Positions 1 to 8,239 of a DNA stretch of 64,000 bases are shown here, piece by piece. Under the pieces are notes generated by a model. It did no database searches and had not been told where the DNA came from. It saw only the letters and a list, made by a program, of their open reading frames with translations. Origin of the DNA: Bradyrhizobium diversitatis (GTDB taxonomy: Bacteria > Pseudomonadota > Alphaproteobacteria > Rhizobiales > Xanthobacteraceae); assembly GCF_016031635.1 (NCBI RefSeq), contig NZ_JACEGD010000013.1, forward strand, positions 124,001 to 188,000, read 5' to 3'. How positions within the stretch are numbered: position 1 is the stretch's first letter; each line of letters opens with the position of its first letter. The translations under genes were made by a program, and so were the position numbers.

Positions 1-128
1 TGTTCGAGGTGAAGAAGCCCGAGGAGTCGAAGGGCCCGTGGGACTATTACAAGCTGGTCGCCACCATCGCGCCTGAAGACGCGGCCAAGCCGCTCAAGGA
101 CAGCGACTGCCCGCTGGTGAAGAAGTGA
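1..128 (+). CDS. ABC transporter substrate-binding protein, C-terminal fragment (cut by window edge)
   Basis: Only the last 42 codons are inside the window, ending at TGA 126-128. The visible tail contains FEVKKPEESKGPWDYYKLV and ends CPLVKK. This closely matches the C-terminus of the complete periplasmic substrate-binding protein at 14141-15361 (FEVKKPEESKAPWDYYKLV ... CPLVKK). It is therefore very probably a paralogous periplasmic solute receptor of a branched-chain amino-acid/amide-type ABC importer. The start and the permease and ATPase partners are not visible. Confidence 0.85.
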   Translation, partial: FEVKKPEESKGPWDYYKLVATIAPEDAAKPLKDSDCPLVKK

Positions 129-159
129 CCGCGTAGCGGTCGTGCAAGGTCTTAACGGC

Positions 160-281
160 GTCATGCCCGGGCTTGTCCCGCCTGCGCGGCCGAAGCCGCT
201 TCGGCGAGGCGAAGGCCCGGGCATCCACGTTTCAGGCCAGAGAGAAAGAACGTGGATGGCCGGGACAAGCCCGGCCATGAC
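160..281. repeat. Intergenic palindromic repeat, 122 bp
   Basis: The ends form a near-perfect 21-bp inverted repeat: GTCATGCCCGGGCTTGTCCC at the left and its complement, with one mismatch, at the right. A second nested pair (CATCCACG / CGTGGATG) lies inside. Elements of this form are, from memory, scattered between genes in Bradyrhizobium. It sits between the SBP fragment and the end of the convergent MFS gene, so the RNA could fold and act as a terminator or processing site for either transcript. Confidence 0.7.
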
Positions 282-287
282 AGACAA

Positions 288-1541
288 TCAGGCCGTCTTC
301 GTCGCACCCAGCGTCCGCACCGCGATCGCCACGCACACCACCATCAGCACCGCTGCGAGCAGGAACGGCGCGCCGGGCAGATGCAGCGGCGCGCTGGCGC
401 CGATGAAATATGAAAACGTCAGGGTGAACAGGAACGGGCCGACGAGCTGCGACACGCTCTGCACGCTCGCGGTCGCGCCCTGCAGCTGGCCCTGCTGATC
501 GGACGCGACCAGCCGCGTCATCAGCGATTGCGAAGCGGCACCCGAGATGCCCCACAGCGACAAGATGGGAATGCCGAGCCAGGATAGCGGTCCGGTCGGC
601 GCAACGCCCAGGACCACGAAGCCGAGCGCGCCGCAGCACAGGCCCACCAGGAGTGCGTTCCGCTCGCCGAGCGCGCGCACGATCGGCCCGATCGCGAGCC
701 CCTGCACCACCATGGCGCAGATGCCGACCATCGCTAGCGTCAATCCCACGGTCTTGGACTCCCAGCCGTAGCGATAGGTCGCATAGAGCACGAACGTCGA
801 GGGCAGCACGACATGCGCGACCTGCGCGATGAAGTTGACGACCGACAACGCGGCGAGCACCGCGTTGGATCGCAACAGGTGCAGCGCCCCAATCGGATTG
901 GCATTCCTCCAGCGGAACGGCGCGCGCTTGTCGGGCGCGAGCGATTCCGGCAGGACAAAGAGCCCATAGAGCGCATTGGCCAAGCTCAGGGTCGCCGAGG
1001 CCCAGAACGGCAGGCGCGGATCGATATCGCCGAGCAGGCCGCCGAGCGCTGGCCCTAAGATGAAGCCGGCGCCGAAGGCCGCACCAATCCTGCCGAAGAT
1101 CGCCGCGCGCCGCTCCGGCGGCGTGATGTCGGCGATATAGGCAAAGGCGGTCGAGATGCTCGCCGAGGTGATGCCGGAGATCACGCGGCCGATGAACAGC
1201 CACGCAAGCGACGGCGCCAGCGCCATCAAGACGTAATCGGCCGCGAGCCCGAAATTCGACAGCAGCACAACCGGCCGCCGGCCGAAACGATCCGACAGCG
1301 CGCCAAGCACCGGCGAGAACACGAACTGCATCAAGGCCCAGGCGGTGCCGAACAGGCCGAAGATGCGCGCCGCATGTGCGGTGTCGTTGTCGACGAAGCT
1401 CTCGATCAGCTTCGGCAGGACCGGCATGATCACGCCGAGCGCGACCATGTCGAGCAGGATGGTGACGAAGATGAAGGCGACCGCGCCGCGCCGGGCCGGC
1501 GCAGCACGTGCCGCGACCGCCTCGCCGGCGCCGTCGCTCAC
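288..1541 (-). CDS. MFS drug/solute exporter, TetA-like (417 aa)
   Basis: A membrane exporter of the major facilitator superfamily, DHA1/TetA type, with about 12 hydrophobic segments over 417 residues. The family hallmark after TM2, GALSDRFGRRPV, is clear, and the N-terminal MPVLPKLIESF pattern follows TetA/YdhC-like pumps. I place the start at GTG 1541 because it overlaps the der stop codon in a GTGA arrangement, which suggests translational coupling; a longer in-frame reading upstream lies inside der. The substrate cannot be told from sequence. Drug or small organic solute efflux is the usual role. Confidence 0.85.
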   Translation of the reverse strand: MSDGAGEAVAARAAPARRGAVAFIFVTILLDMVALGVIMPVLPKLIESFVDNDTAHAARIFGLFGTAWALMQFVFSPVLGALSDRFGRRPVVLLSNFGLAADYVLMALAPSLAWLFIGRVISGITSASISTAFAYIADITPPERRAAIFGRIGAAFGAGFILGPALGGLLGDIDPRLPFWASATLSLANALYGLFVLPESLAPDKRAPFRWRNANPIGALHLLRSNAVLAALSVVNFIAQVAHVVLPSTFVLYATYRYGWESKTVGLTLAMVGICAMVVQGLAIGPIVRALGERNALLVGLCCGALGFVVLGVAPTGPLSWLGIPILSLWGISGAASQSLMTRLVASDQQGQLQGATASVQSVSQLVGPFLFTLTFSYFIGASAPLHLPGAPFLLAAVLMVVCVAIAVRTLGATKTA

Positions 1542-2923
1542 GACGGCCGCTTGCGCTTGTGCGCGAAGGGATTGGCCTTCTCGCGCAGCGTGATCCGCAC
1601 CGGCGTGCCCGGGAGATCGAAGGTCTCGCGCATGGAATTGGTGAGGTAGCGCAAGTAAGATTGCGGCACCGCGTCCGCGCGCGAGCAAAACAGCACGAAG
1701 CTCGGCGGGCGCGCCTTGTTCTGCGTGATGTAGTTCAGCTTCAGCCTGCGGCCGGAGACCGCCGGCGGCGGATTGGCCTGGACCGCCTGCTCGAACCAGC
1801 GATTGAGCGCGGAGGTAGGCACGCGCCTGTTCCAGACCGCGTAGGCGTCCTGGATCGCCTGCATCAGGCGGTCGATGCCCTCGCCCATCAGGCCCGAGAC
1901 GGCGACGATCGGCACGCCCTTGAGCTGCGGCAGCCAATGATCGGCATCGCGGCGCAGACCCGAGATCGCGCCGCCGCCCTTGGTCTCCATCAGGTCCCAT
2001 TTGTTGACGGCGAGCACGACCGCCCGGCCCTCGCGCTCGATGAGATCGGCGATGCGCAGGTCCTGCTCCTCGAAGCGGTTCTGCGTGTCCATCATCAGCA
2101 CGACGACCTCGGCAAAGCGCACCGCGCGCAACGCATCGGCGACCGAGAGCTTCTCCAGCTTCTCCTCGATCCGCGAGCGCCGGCGCAGGCCTGCCGTGTC
2201 GAAGACGCGAAAATCGCGGCCCTTCCAGTTGATCTCGACCGCGATGGAATCGCGCGTGGTGCCAGCCTCCGGGCTGGTCAGTAGGCGCTCCTCGCCGAGC
2301 AGATGATTGATCAGCGTCGACTTGCCGGCATTGGGCCGGCCGACGATGGCGACCCGGATCGGACGCGTCGCGGCCTCCTCCTCCGAGATCGGCGCGTCGT
2401 CCTCGCCGTCGTCGTCCTCGTCAACGGGCTCCGGCATCAGCTTGGCCAGCGCGTCATAGAGCTCGCCCATGCCCTCGCCATGTTCGGCGGAGATCTGGAT
2501 GGGATCGCCGAGGCCGAGCGCAAAGGCCTCCATCGCGCCGGCATCGCCATGCTTGCCTTCGCTCTTGTTGGCGATCAGCAGCACCGGCTTGTTGGCTTTG
2601 CGGGCGAAATCGGCGAAGGCGCGATCGGTGGGCGTGAGACCAATGCGGGCATCGACGACGAAGAACAGCGCGTCGGCTTGCGCGATCGCGGTTTCGGTCT
2701 GCTCCTGCATGCGCGCGGTCAGCGAGCCCTTGGCGCCCTCGTCGAGGCCGGCGGTATCGATGATGGTGAACTGGAGGTCGCCGAGCCTGGCCTCGCCTTC
2801 GCGGCGGTCGCGGGTGACGCCCGGCAGGTCATCGACCAGCGCGAGCTTCTGTCCAACCAGGCGGTTGAACAGCGTCGATTTGCCGACATTGGGCCGGCCG
2901 ATGATGGCGATTGTGAAGGACAT
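1538..2923 (-). CDS. der: Ribosome-assembly GTPase Der (EngA), 461 aa
   Basis: Der is an essential tandem GTPase that acts in maturation of the 50S ribosomal subunit in the cytoplasm. Both G domains are visible: P-loop GRPNVGKST at residues 9-17 and GRPNAGKST near 195-203, each followed by a DTAGL G3 motif, with NK(S/W)E/D-type G4 motifs. An acidic linker of E/D residues (about 168-183) joins the domains. The C-terminal KH-like domain ends in a basic KRKRPS-type tail. Length is normal. The stop overlaps the GTG start of the MFS gene downstream. Confidence 0.97.
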   Translation of the reverse strand: MSFTIAIIGRPNVGKSTLFNRLVGQKLALVDDLPGVTRDRREGEARLGDLQFTIIDTAGLDEGAKGSLTARMQEQTETAIAQADALFFVVDARIGLTPTDRAFADFARKANKPVLLIANKSEGKHGDAGAMEAFALGLGDPIQISAEHGEGMGELYDALAKLMPEPVDEDDDGEDDAPISEEEAATRPIRVAIVGRPNAGKSTLINHLLGEERLLTSPEAGTTRDSIAVEINWKGRDFRVFDTAGLRRRSRIEEKLEKLSVADALRAVRFAEVVVLMMDTQNRFEEQDLRIADLIEREGRAVVLAVNKWDLMETKGGGAISGLRRDADHWLPQLKGVPIVAVSGLMGEGIDRLMQAIQDAYAVWNRRVPTSALNRWFEQAVQANPPPAVSGRRLKLNYITQNKARPPSFVLFCSRADAVPQSYLRYLTNSMRETFDLPGTPVRITLREKANPFAHKRKRPS

Positions 2924-2974
2924 CGGTCATTTCGTGCGCTGCCGGGGCTGCGCCTGTCAATGCAATGAAGAATA

Positions 2975-3520
2975 TCAGCGCGAGAAGCTGCCACTCGGCA
3001 GCGGCGCCGGGAAAGCACTCTGCGATTGCTGCTGGGTGGTCTGGGCCGGTTGCGCCTGCTGGACGGGCTGATCCGGCGGCGGTGCGGTGGTGCGCTTGCG
3101 GACGATCTTGTGCTTGGGCGGCGGAGCGGCCGTGGCTGGCGCAGCCTCCGGCTGGGCCTCGCCGTCGATCTCGCCGGCGGGCGCTTCAGCCGGCGCCGCT
3201 GCGGCTGGCTGCCTCGCCTGCTTCGCCTTGGTCCCCTTCGCTGGCCTAGCGGGTTCCGGCGGGGGCTCCGCGGGCAGAGCCGCGACGGCAGGCGCGTTCG
3301 GATCAGGCTGCTGCTGCGCGCCCTTGTACAGCTCCCTCGGCACGCCCTGCTCGAGGCCCGGCACGCCCTCCGGGAAGACCGGCTTGCGGTCGCCCGGCAG
3401 CTTCTTCTTGGTGTCGAGGAAGTCGAGCATGTCGCTTGGATCGAAGCTGGAGCAGCCGCCCAGCACGCCCGTGAAGGCGATCAGGACGGCGGCTGCGATC
3501 AAGCGTGGCGTGCGGCGCAT
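2975..3520 (-). CDS. Putative lipoprotein, Pro/Ala-rich (181 aa)
   Basis: The N-terminus has a basic start, a hydrophobic stretch and a lipobox ending in GGC at about residue 23, so it is predicted to be lipid-anchored and exported. The rest is rich in Pro, Ala, Gln and Lys, low in complexity after residue 60, and ends in QSAFPAPLPSGSFSR. No enzymatic domain is recognisable. It lies 32 bp downstream of the YfgM-like gene and 51 bp upstream of der, a slot taken in many proteobacteria by the outer-membrane assembly lipoprotein BamB, but it has no beta-propeller repeats and is too short to be BamB. It probably shares the operon. Confidence 0.7.
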   Translation of the reverse strand: MRRTPRLIAAAVLIAFTGVLGGCSSFDPSDMLDFLDTKKKLPGDRKPVFPEGVPGLEQGVPRELYKGAQQQPDPNAPAVAALPAEPPPEPARPAKGTKAKQARQPAAAAPAEAPAGEIDGEAQPEAAPATAAPPPKHKIVRKRTTAPPPDQPVQQAQPAQTTQQQSQSAFPAPLPSGSFSR

Positions 3521-3552
3521 CTTGTCTCTCGTCTCAAGTCAGAGGGCCGGCA

Positions 3553-4206
3553 TCAGCTCTTGGCGACGGGCGGCAGCAGGGCCTGGAGCGCCTCGGCGCG
3601 CGAGCGCAGGCCGGGCGGCGTTTCGCCGTCTCCGTCAATCGCGTCGAGCCATTTGCGGGCTGCGGTCAAGTCGTTGTTACGCCAGGCCGACAATGCCAGC
3701 ATCTCACGGGCGCTGTGGCGGAAGGTCGACTTCGGCGCAGCGGACGGCTCCAGCCGCTGCTGCATGTCGGCGTAGCTGGCGCTGTCGAGCAGCAGGCCGG
3801 CGGCGCGGATCTTCGCCAGGTCCTGCCACTCCCCGCCGACGCTGCGATCGGCGGCAATGTCGTCATACATCTTCGCGGCGGCCTTGGGATCGCGGCTCGC
3901 GGCCTCGGCGGCGGCACGCAGCCGCGCCAGGGTGCGATAGCCGGACGGAGCCGTGGCGGCGAGCTCGGTGAAGGCCTTCTCGGCGTCAGCGTGCTTGTCC
4001 TGCTCGGACAGTTCGACGGCCTTCTCGAAAGCGGCGCCGGCCTCGGCGGCCTTCCTGGCCTCCAGATATTGGTAGCCGCGCCAGCCACCGACGGCGGCCA
4101 CGACCAGCACCATCAGGGCGATGAAGTAGATCGAATACTTGTCCCACAGCTTCTTGAGCTGTTCGCGACGTACTTCCTCGTCGACTTCGTTAAATAATTC
4201 AGACAC
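3553..4206 (-). CDS. YfgM-like tetratricopeptide membrane protein (217 aa)
   Basis: The N-terminus (MSELFNEVDEEVRREQLKKL) is cytoplasmic and charged. A single membrane helix follows at about residues 28-46 (YFIALMVLVVAAVGG), then an alpha-helical, Ala-rich domain of the TPR_21/YfgM type that would face the periplasm. In E. coli the equivalent protein binds the Sec translocon with PpiD and helps periplasmic protein folding. The position upstream of der matches the conserved yfgM-(bamB)-der gene order. It is first in the probable operon with the lipoprotein, der and the MFS pump. Confidence 0.85.
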   Translation of the reverse strand: MSELFNEVDEEVRREQLKKLWDKYSIYFIALMVLVVAAVGGWRGYQYLEARKAAEAGAAFEKAVELSEQDKHADAEKAFTELAATAPSGYRTLARLRAAAEAASRDPKAAAKMYDDIAADRSVGGEWQDLAKIRAAGLLLDSASYADMQQRLEPSAAPKSTFRHSAREMLALSAWRNNDLTAARKWLDAIDGDGETPPGLRSRAEALQALLPPVAKS

Positions 4207-4373
4207 TTATGCTAATCCCATGCCCGTCCGGGTGCGCGCGCCGAAGCGTCCGCGTCAGGAATCCCGTCCCCGCTTGGCGGCGAGGTACCCTAACGATATG
4301 GCGGTGGCAAGGCAAAGCGAGCCCGATCAAGGCGTTAACCACCCGGGAGAGCCCGGGATGGCCGCTGCCCGGC

Positions 4374-5966
4374 TCAAGCCCCCAGGAGTTCCCGCAGCTG
4401 CCGCTTCAGCACCTTGCCGTTGGCATTGCGCGGCAACGGGTCTGCCGTGATCGCCATGGTTTCGGGCACCTTGTAGTCCGACAGCCGCTCCGCGCACCAG
4501 GCCCGCAACTCGGTGTCCGCGACCGAGCTGCGTGTCACTACGACGGCGTGGACGCGTTCGCCCAGCACGGGGCACGCCCTGGCAATGATCGCGCTCTCGA
4601 CCACGGCGGGATGCCCCGCCAGCACGGATTCGACCTCGGCCGAATAGATCTTCAGGCCGCCACGGTTGATCATGTCCTTCTGCCGGTCGAACACGCGAAC
4701 GAACCCCTCCGCATCCACAGAGCCGAGATCGCCGGAGTGCCAGAACCCGCTGGTGAAGCTTTCGGCAGTGGCTTTGGGGTTATTCCAATAGCCCTTGATG
4801 ACGGAGGCGCTCTGGATCCAGAGCTCGCCGATCTCGCCAGGAGGAAGCTCCCGCCCGTCCGATCCCATGGCGATGATGCGCGCGCCGGGACACGGCAGGC
4901 CGACGCTGTCGATGTGGCTCGCCGTCAATTCGCCCGGCATGATCGTCGACGGCGATGTCGTCTCGGTCGCGCCGTAGCAATTCATCAGCTTCAGGCCGGG
5001 AATCTTCGCCTTGAGCTTCTCGATGGTCGCGACCGGCATCGGCGCGCCGCCAAAGCCGCCGATGCGCCAGCTCGAGAGATCGTAGCCGTCGAAATCGGGC
5101 TGCAGCAGGCAGAGATTGTACATCGCCGGCACCATCACCGTGTAGGTGACGCGCTCGCGCGCGGCGAGCTTGAGGTAATTGGCGGCCTTGAACTCCGGCA
5201 TGATGATCAGCGCGCCGCCGCAGCGGATCATGGTGGTGATGTTGGCGACGACGCCGGTGACATGGCCGAGCGGCACCGCTGCGATGGAACGGTCGGCTTC
5301 CGTCAATTGCAGACAGGAGACGAAGACCATCGAGGAATGCACGATGTTGCAATGGGCCAGCATCGCGCCCTTCGGCTTGCCTGTCGTGCCCGAGGTGTAG
5401 AGGATCATCGCGGTGTCCTCCTCGCCGACCTCGACAGGCGCCGCCGCCGACGGGTTGTCGGCGAGCACCGCGAAACGCGACAGAGCCGGATCATCATCGA
5501 CGGCGATACGGTGCATCACATCGGGCACATCCTGCGCATCCGGCAGCCGCTCGGCGAGCGCCGCTTCGTGGATCAGGATCTTTGCGCCGCAATCGGTCAG
5601 CACATAAGCGATTTCCGGTTTCTGTTGGCGCGGGCCGAGCAGCACCGTCACCAGCCCCTCATGCGCGGCGGCAAACAGCAGCAGGGGAAACTCGACGCGG
5701 TTACCGAGCAGGATCGCGATACGGTCGCCGCGCTGCAATCCGAGCCTGCGAAATCCCGCTGCAATTCGTGCGGCCTGCTCCACGGCCTGCTGCCAGCTCA
5801 GGCGGACATTCCCCGCGATCAGCGCTTCACCGTCGGGATTGCGGGCGCAGGCTTCCGCGATCATCGCCCACAGGCTCGCGGGCCGATCCCGGAAGGCGGG
5901 CACGACCCGATCGCCAAAGCGCGCCTCATACCGCATCGGCGGGATCTGCGAATGCGACCAATCCAT
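4374..5966 (-). CDS. Acyl-CoA synthetase / AMP-dependent ligase (530 aa)
   Basis: This ANL-superfamily enzyme activates a carboxylic acid with ATP to an acyl-AMP and then to the CoA thioester. The AMP-binding loop ILYTSGTTGKPKGAM is visible in the middle of the protein, followed by the YGATETTS motif, a GELWIQS motif, the HSGDLG/DRQKDMINRGG hinge and the C-terminal NANGKVLKRQLR with the catalytic Lys. I chose the start at ATG 5966 (MDWSHSQIPP) because a GAGGG ribosome-binding site precedes it. The substrate is unknown; fatty acyl, cyclohexanecarboxylate and aryl acids are all possible. Confidence 0.9.
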   Translation of the reverse strand: MDWSHSQIPPMRYEARFGDRVVPAFRDRPASLWAMIAEACARNPDGEALIAGNVRLSWQQAVEQAARIAAGFRRLGLQRGDRIAILLGNRVEFPLLLFAAAHEGLVTVLLGPRQQKPEIAYVLTDCGAKILIHEAALAERLPDAQDVPDVMHRIAVDDDPALSRFAVLADNPSAAAPVEVGEEDTAMILYTSGTTGKPKGAMLAHCNIVHSSMVFVSCLQLTEADRSIAAVPLGHVTGVVANITTMIRCGGALIIMPEFKAANYLKLAARERVTYTVMVPAMYNLCLLQPDFDGYDLSSWRIGGFGGAPMPVATIEKLKAKIPGLKLMNCYGATETTSPSTIMPGELTASHIDSVGLPCPGARIIAMGSDGRELPPGEIGELWIQSASVIKGYWNNPKATAESFTSGFWHSGDLGSVDAEGFVRVFDRQKDMINRGGLKIYSAEVESVLAGHPAVVESAIIARACPVLGERVHAVVVTRSSVADTELRAWCAERLSDYKVPETMAITADPLPRNANGKVLKRQLRELLGA

Positions 5967-6036
5967 CGAAGGCCCTCGGCTTGTTGCTCTTACTAGCTTC
6001 CGCGCGGACATCGGGGTCTCGTCTTGTGCTGACCGG

Positions 6037-6621
6037 CTAGACACCGATGACGGGAACACCGATCACGACCGGATGGAACGCGAACGCCAGCGCCAAATAG
6101 GCGACGATGCCGACCGCAACTGCGATCAGATCGTTGGTGATGCCGCCGACCGGAATCGGCGGGCCGCCGGCGTCGGTGCGATGCTTGAGCGAAATGCGGT
6201 CATACACCGCCCAGCCCAGGAACGAGCCGAACAGGATGATCGAGCCGAGATCGCCATTGGCGAGCAGGTGCGCGGCAGCCCACAGCTTGATGCCCGCCAG
6301 CATCGGGTGCTTCAATGTCACATAGATGCGGCCGCGCAAGTAAGAGGCCACCACCAGGATGACCGCGGGCAGCATCAATGCGAGCGTGATGTGCTTCATC
6401 GCCTTCGGCGGATACCAGACGTCGATCCAGCCGGTGGCGCGATACTGGGCATAGCCCCAGATGATCATCGCGAGCCCCGCCAGCGAGATGAGCGAATAGA
6501 GGATCTTGTAGGACCCCTCGCCCAGCCTTGCGATCGCCTCGGCGCGCATCTCGCGTTTGGTGGTGAACACATGCGCCGCAAAAAACAGCGCAAGCCCCAG
6601 GATCATGACCAGCAGACCCAC
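6037..6621 (-). CDS. NnrU family membrane protein (194 aa)
   Basis: The protein has five to six hydrophobic helices. It matches the NnrU/isoprenylcysteine-methyltransferase-like family, including the pattern HPMLAGIKLWAAAHLLANGD, which is diagnostic. NnrU was found through its role in nitric oxide metabolism in denitrifying alphaproteobacteria, but many homologues occur away from denitrification genes, as here. The GTG start at 6621 is chosen because GGGGAGG lies five bases upstream; a longer in-frame start lacks such a site. It is 70 bp upstream of the acyl-CoA synthetase, on the same strand. Confidence 0.85.
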   Translation of the reverse strand: MGLLVMILGLALFFAAHVFTTKREMRAEAIARLGEGSYKILYSLISLAGLAMIIWGYAQYRATGWIDVWYPPKAMKHITLALMLPAVILVVASYLRGRIYVTLKHPMLAGIKLWAAAHLLANGDLGSIILFGSFLGWAVYDRISLKHRTDAGGPPIPVGGITNDLIAVAVGIVAYLALAFAFHPVVIGVPVIGV

Positions 6622-6820
6622 GACATCCTCCCCTTTTGGCCACAGCCCCCGCCTCTGAGGTATCATCGATTGGCTCGCGGTCGCAACTCTTCCTCCTCAT
6701 GGTGAGGAGGCGCATCAGCGCCGTCTCGAACAATGCAGGCCCGGCTGTGCGACAGCGGGGCCTTTCATCCTTCGAGACGCGCGCGATGCGCGCTACTCGG
6801 GATGAGGAGACGGAGCGGTG

Positions 6821-7363
6821 CTACTTCGCAAGCTCGCGATTGTCGACATAGCGGATCGCGATCGGCTTGCCCGCCAGCGCGCCGCCAAAGCCGCTGGTGA
6901 ATTTCAGCGGCAGGCAGGCCTTCAACGATGCGTTGATGGCATTGAGATAGGTCGCGCGGGTGTCGGCGGGGACGCCCGCGGTCGCAAATGTCACGCGCGG
7001 CGGGCCGATCAGACCGCCCGATCGGTTGAGGCTGAACCGCACCGACATCTGCATGCCCGCCCGCGCCTGGTCAGCGGGAGGAGGTGACCAACACGAACGC
7101 AGCTCGGCGAAGAGGTCGCCGATCGTATCAAGGTCATGATCGGGCCGCCGGTACTTCGCAATGTCGGCTTGCGATGGAACGCTTTCGACCGTGAGCTGGA
7201 GAGTCTCGCCGAATGGAAATGGAATTTCGGTGATGCAAGGTCCCTGAAACGGCCCGCCGCACGGCTCATACGAGAACGGCTCCTCTTCGAGAGGGCGGCT
7301 CCGCGCGTCGGCGACGGCCGAGATTGTTACCAGCAACAGAAGAACATGAATGCAGCGCCACAT
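6821..7363 (-). CDS. Exported hypothetical protein with TonB-C/TolA-like tail (180 aa)
   Basis: The start MWRCIHVLLLLVTISAVADA is a good Sec signal peptide. The region after about residue 80 (MQMSVRFSLNRSGGLIGPPRV ... YLNAINASLKACLPL) has the pattern of the C-terminal domain of TonB/TolA-like cell-envelope proteins, where a hydrophobic strand is followed by a pair of Ala-rich helical turns and a conserved Cys. It lacks the long coiled linker of TolA. No partner genes are next to it. The function is not known; a periplasmic location is inferred from the signal peptide. Confidence 0.65.
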   Translation of the reverse strand: MWRCIHVLLLLVTISAVADARSRPLEEEPFSYEPCGGPFQGPCITEIPFPFGETLQLTVESVPSQADIAKYRRPDHDLDTIGDLFAELRSCWSPPPADQARAGMQMSVRFSLNRSGGLIGPPRVTFATAGVPADTRATYLNAINASLKACLPLKFTSGFGGALAGKPIAIRYVDNRELAK

Positions 7364-7439
7364 GCGTCGAGACCGAAATGGTATTTGCAATAAGTGGCAA
7401 CGGCTGTGAAAGGTTCAAGGCTGGCCGCGATGGTTCGCT

Positions 7440-8183
7440 TCACTCGATAATCTGATCCGCTTGTGCCACCAGCGTGGGCGGCAAACTCAGCCCCAGCGCG
7501 CTGGCCGTCTTGAGATTGAGCAGGAACTGGAATTCGTTCGGCTCCTCCGCAAAGCGCGAGATTGCCTGTTCGAGCTCGGCGGCATTGTGCGCCGGCGCCG
7601 GAACAAGCTGGAGCTGGACTGCCGGAATGAACGCCTCCACGGAGGGCATCAAGATCATGGGTGCTGTTCGCGGATTGAAGACCGCGGCGACCCTTCGTAT
7701 CGCCGGTGCCGCCTGCTTGAGCAGTTGCAGCCACTTGCCGGCCATGGCGGGCTCGAACGTCGTGAAGCCCGTAATGTTTCCACCCGGCTTGCCGAGACTT
7801 TGCACGAAACCGGCACCCACTGGATCGGCAACGACCGTGAAGACAATCGGCAAGGTCGGCGCACGTCGCCTAAAGACTTCCACCGACGGAGTACTGATTG
7901 CCAGAAGCACGTCCGGCCGCATATCAACCAGTTCGGCGGCCTGGGCATCCGCCAGATTCGGATCGCCGGCCCACCAGCGATATTCGATATGGATGTTACG
8001 TCCCTGCTCCCAACCGAGTTCACCCCGACGCTGCCTCAGTTTTTGGTAGCTGGCCTGGCTCTCCGGATCGCTGGCCTTGCCTCCCGCCAGCGCACCGATT
8101 CGCCTCACATCACCTTGCGCGGATGCGCCAAGTGGGTAGGTCGCCGCGCCTGCAGCGAACATGATGAATTCGCGCCGCCTCAT
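7440..8183 (-). pseudogene. ABC-type substrate-binding protein (TrpX/YtlA-like) with internal deletion
   Basis: The N-terminus carries a Tat-like signal (MRRREFIMFAAGAA) and the first lobe of the ABC_sub_bind family (IEYRWWAGD, PIVFTVVADPVGAGFV, GGNITGF). Proteins of this family, very abundant in bradyrhizobia, are usually about 325 residues. This one is 247. The reading passes directly from AISRFAEEPN (about residue 216, near base 7535) to the family's C-terminal strand FQFLLNLKTASALGL, skipping roughly 75-80 residues that form most of lobe 2. The frame is kept, so a shortened protein could be made, but the ligand cleft would be incomplete. No permease or ATPase is nearby. Confidence 0.75.
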
Positions 8184-8239
8184 GACCGTCTACCTCGCTG
8201 AGCGTTGCCGTCCAGCATCACGAGAACGTCCGGGAAACA

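Noticed and set aside
4209..5996. Long plus-strand open frame opposite the acyl-CoA synthetase
   Set aside because: It is antisense to a clear ANL enzyme; the translation is rich in Arg, His and Gly without any motif, as expected for a high-GC shadow.
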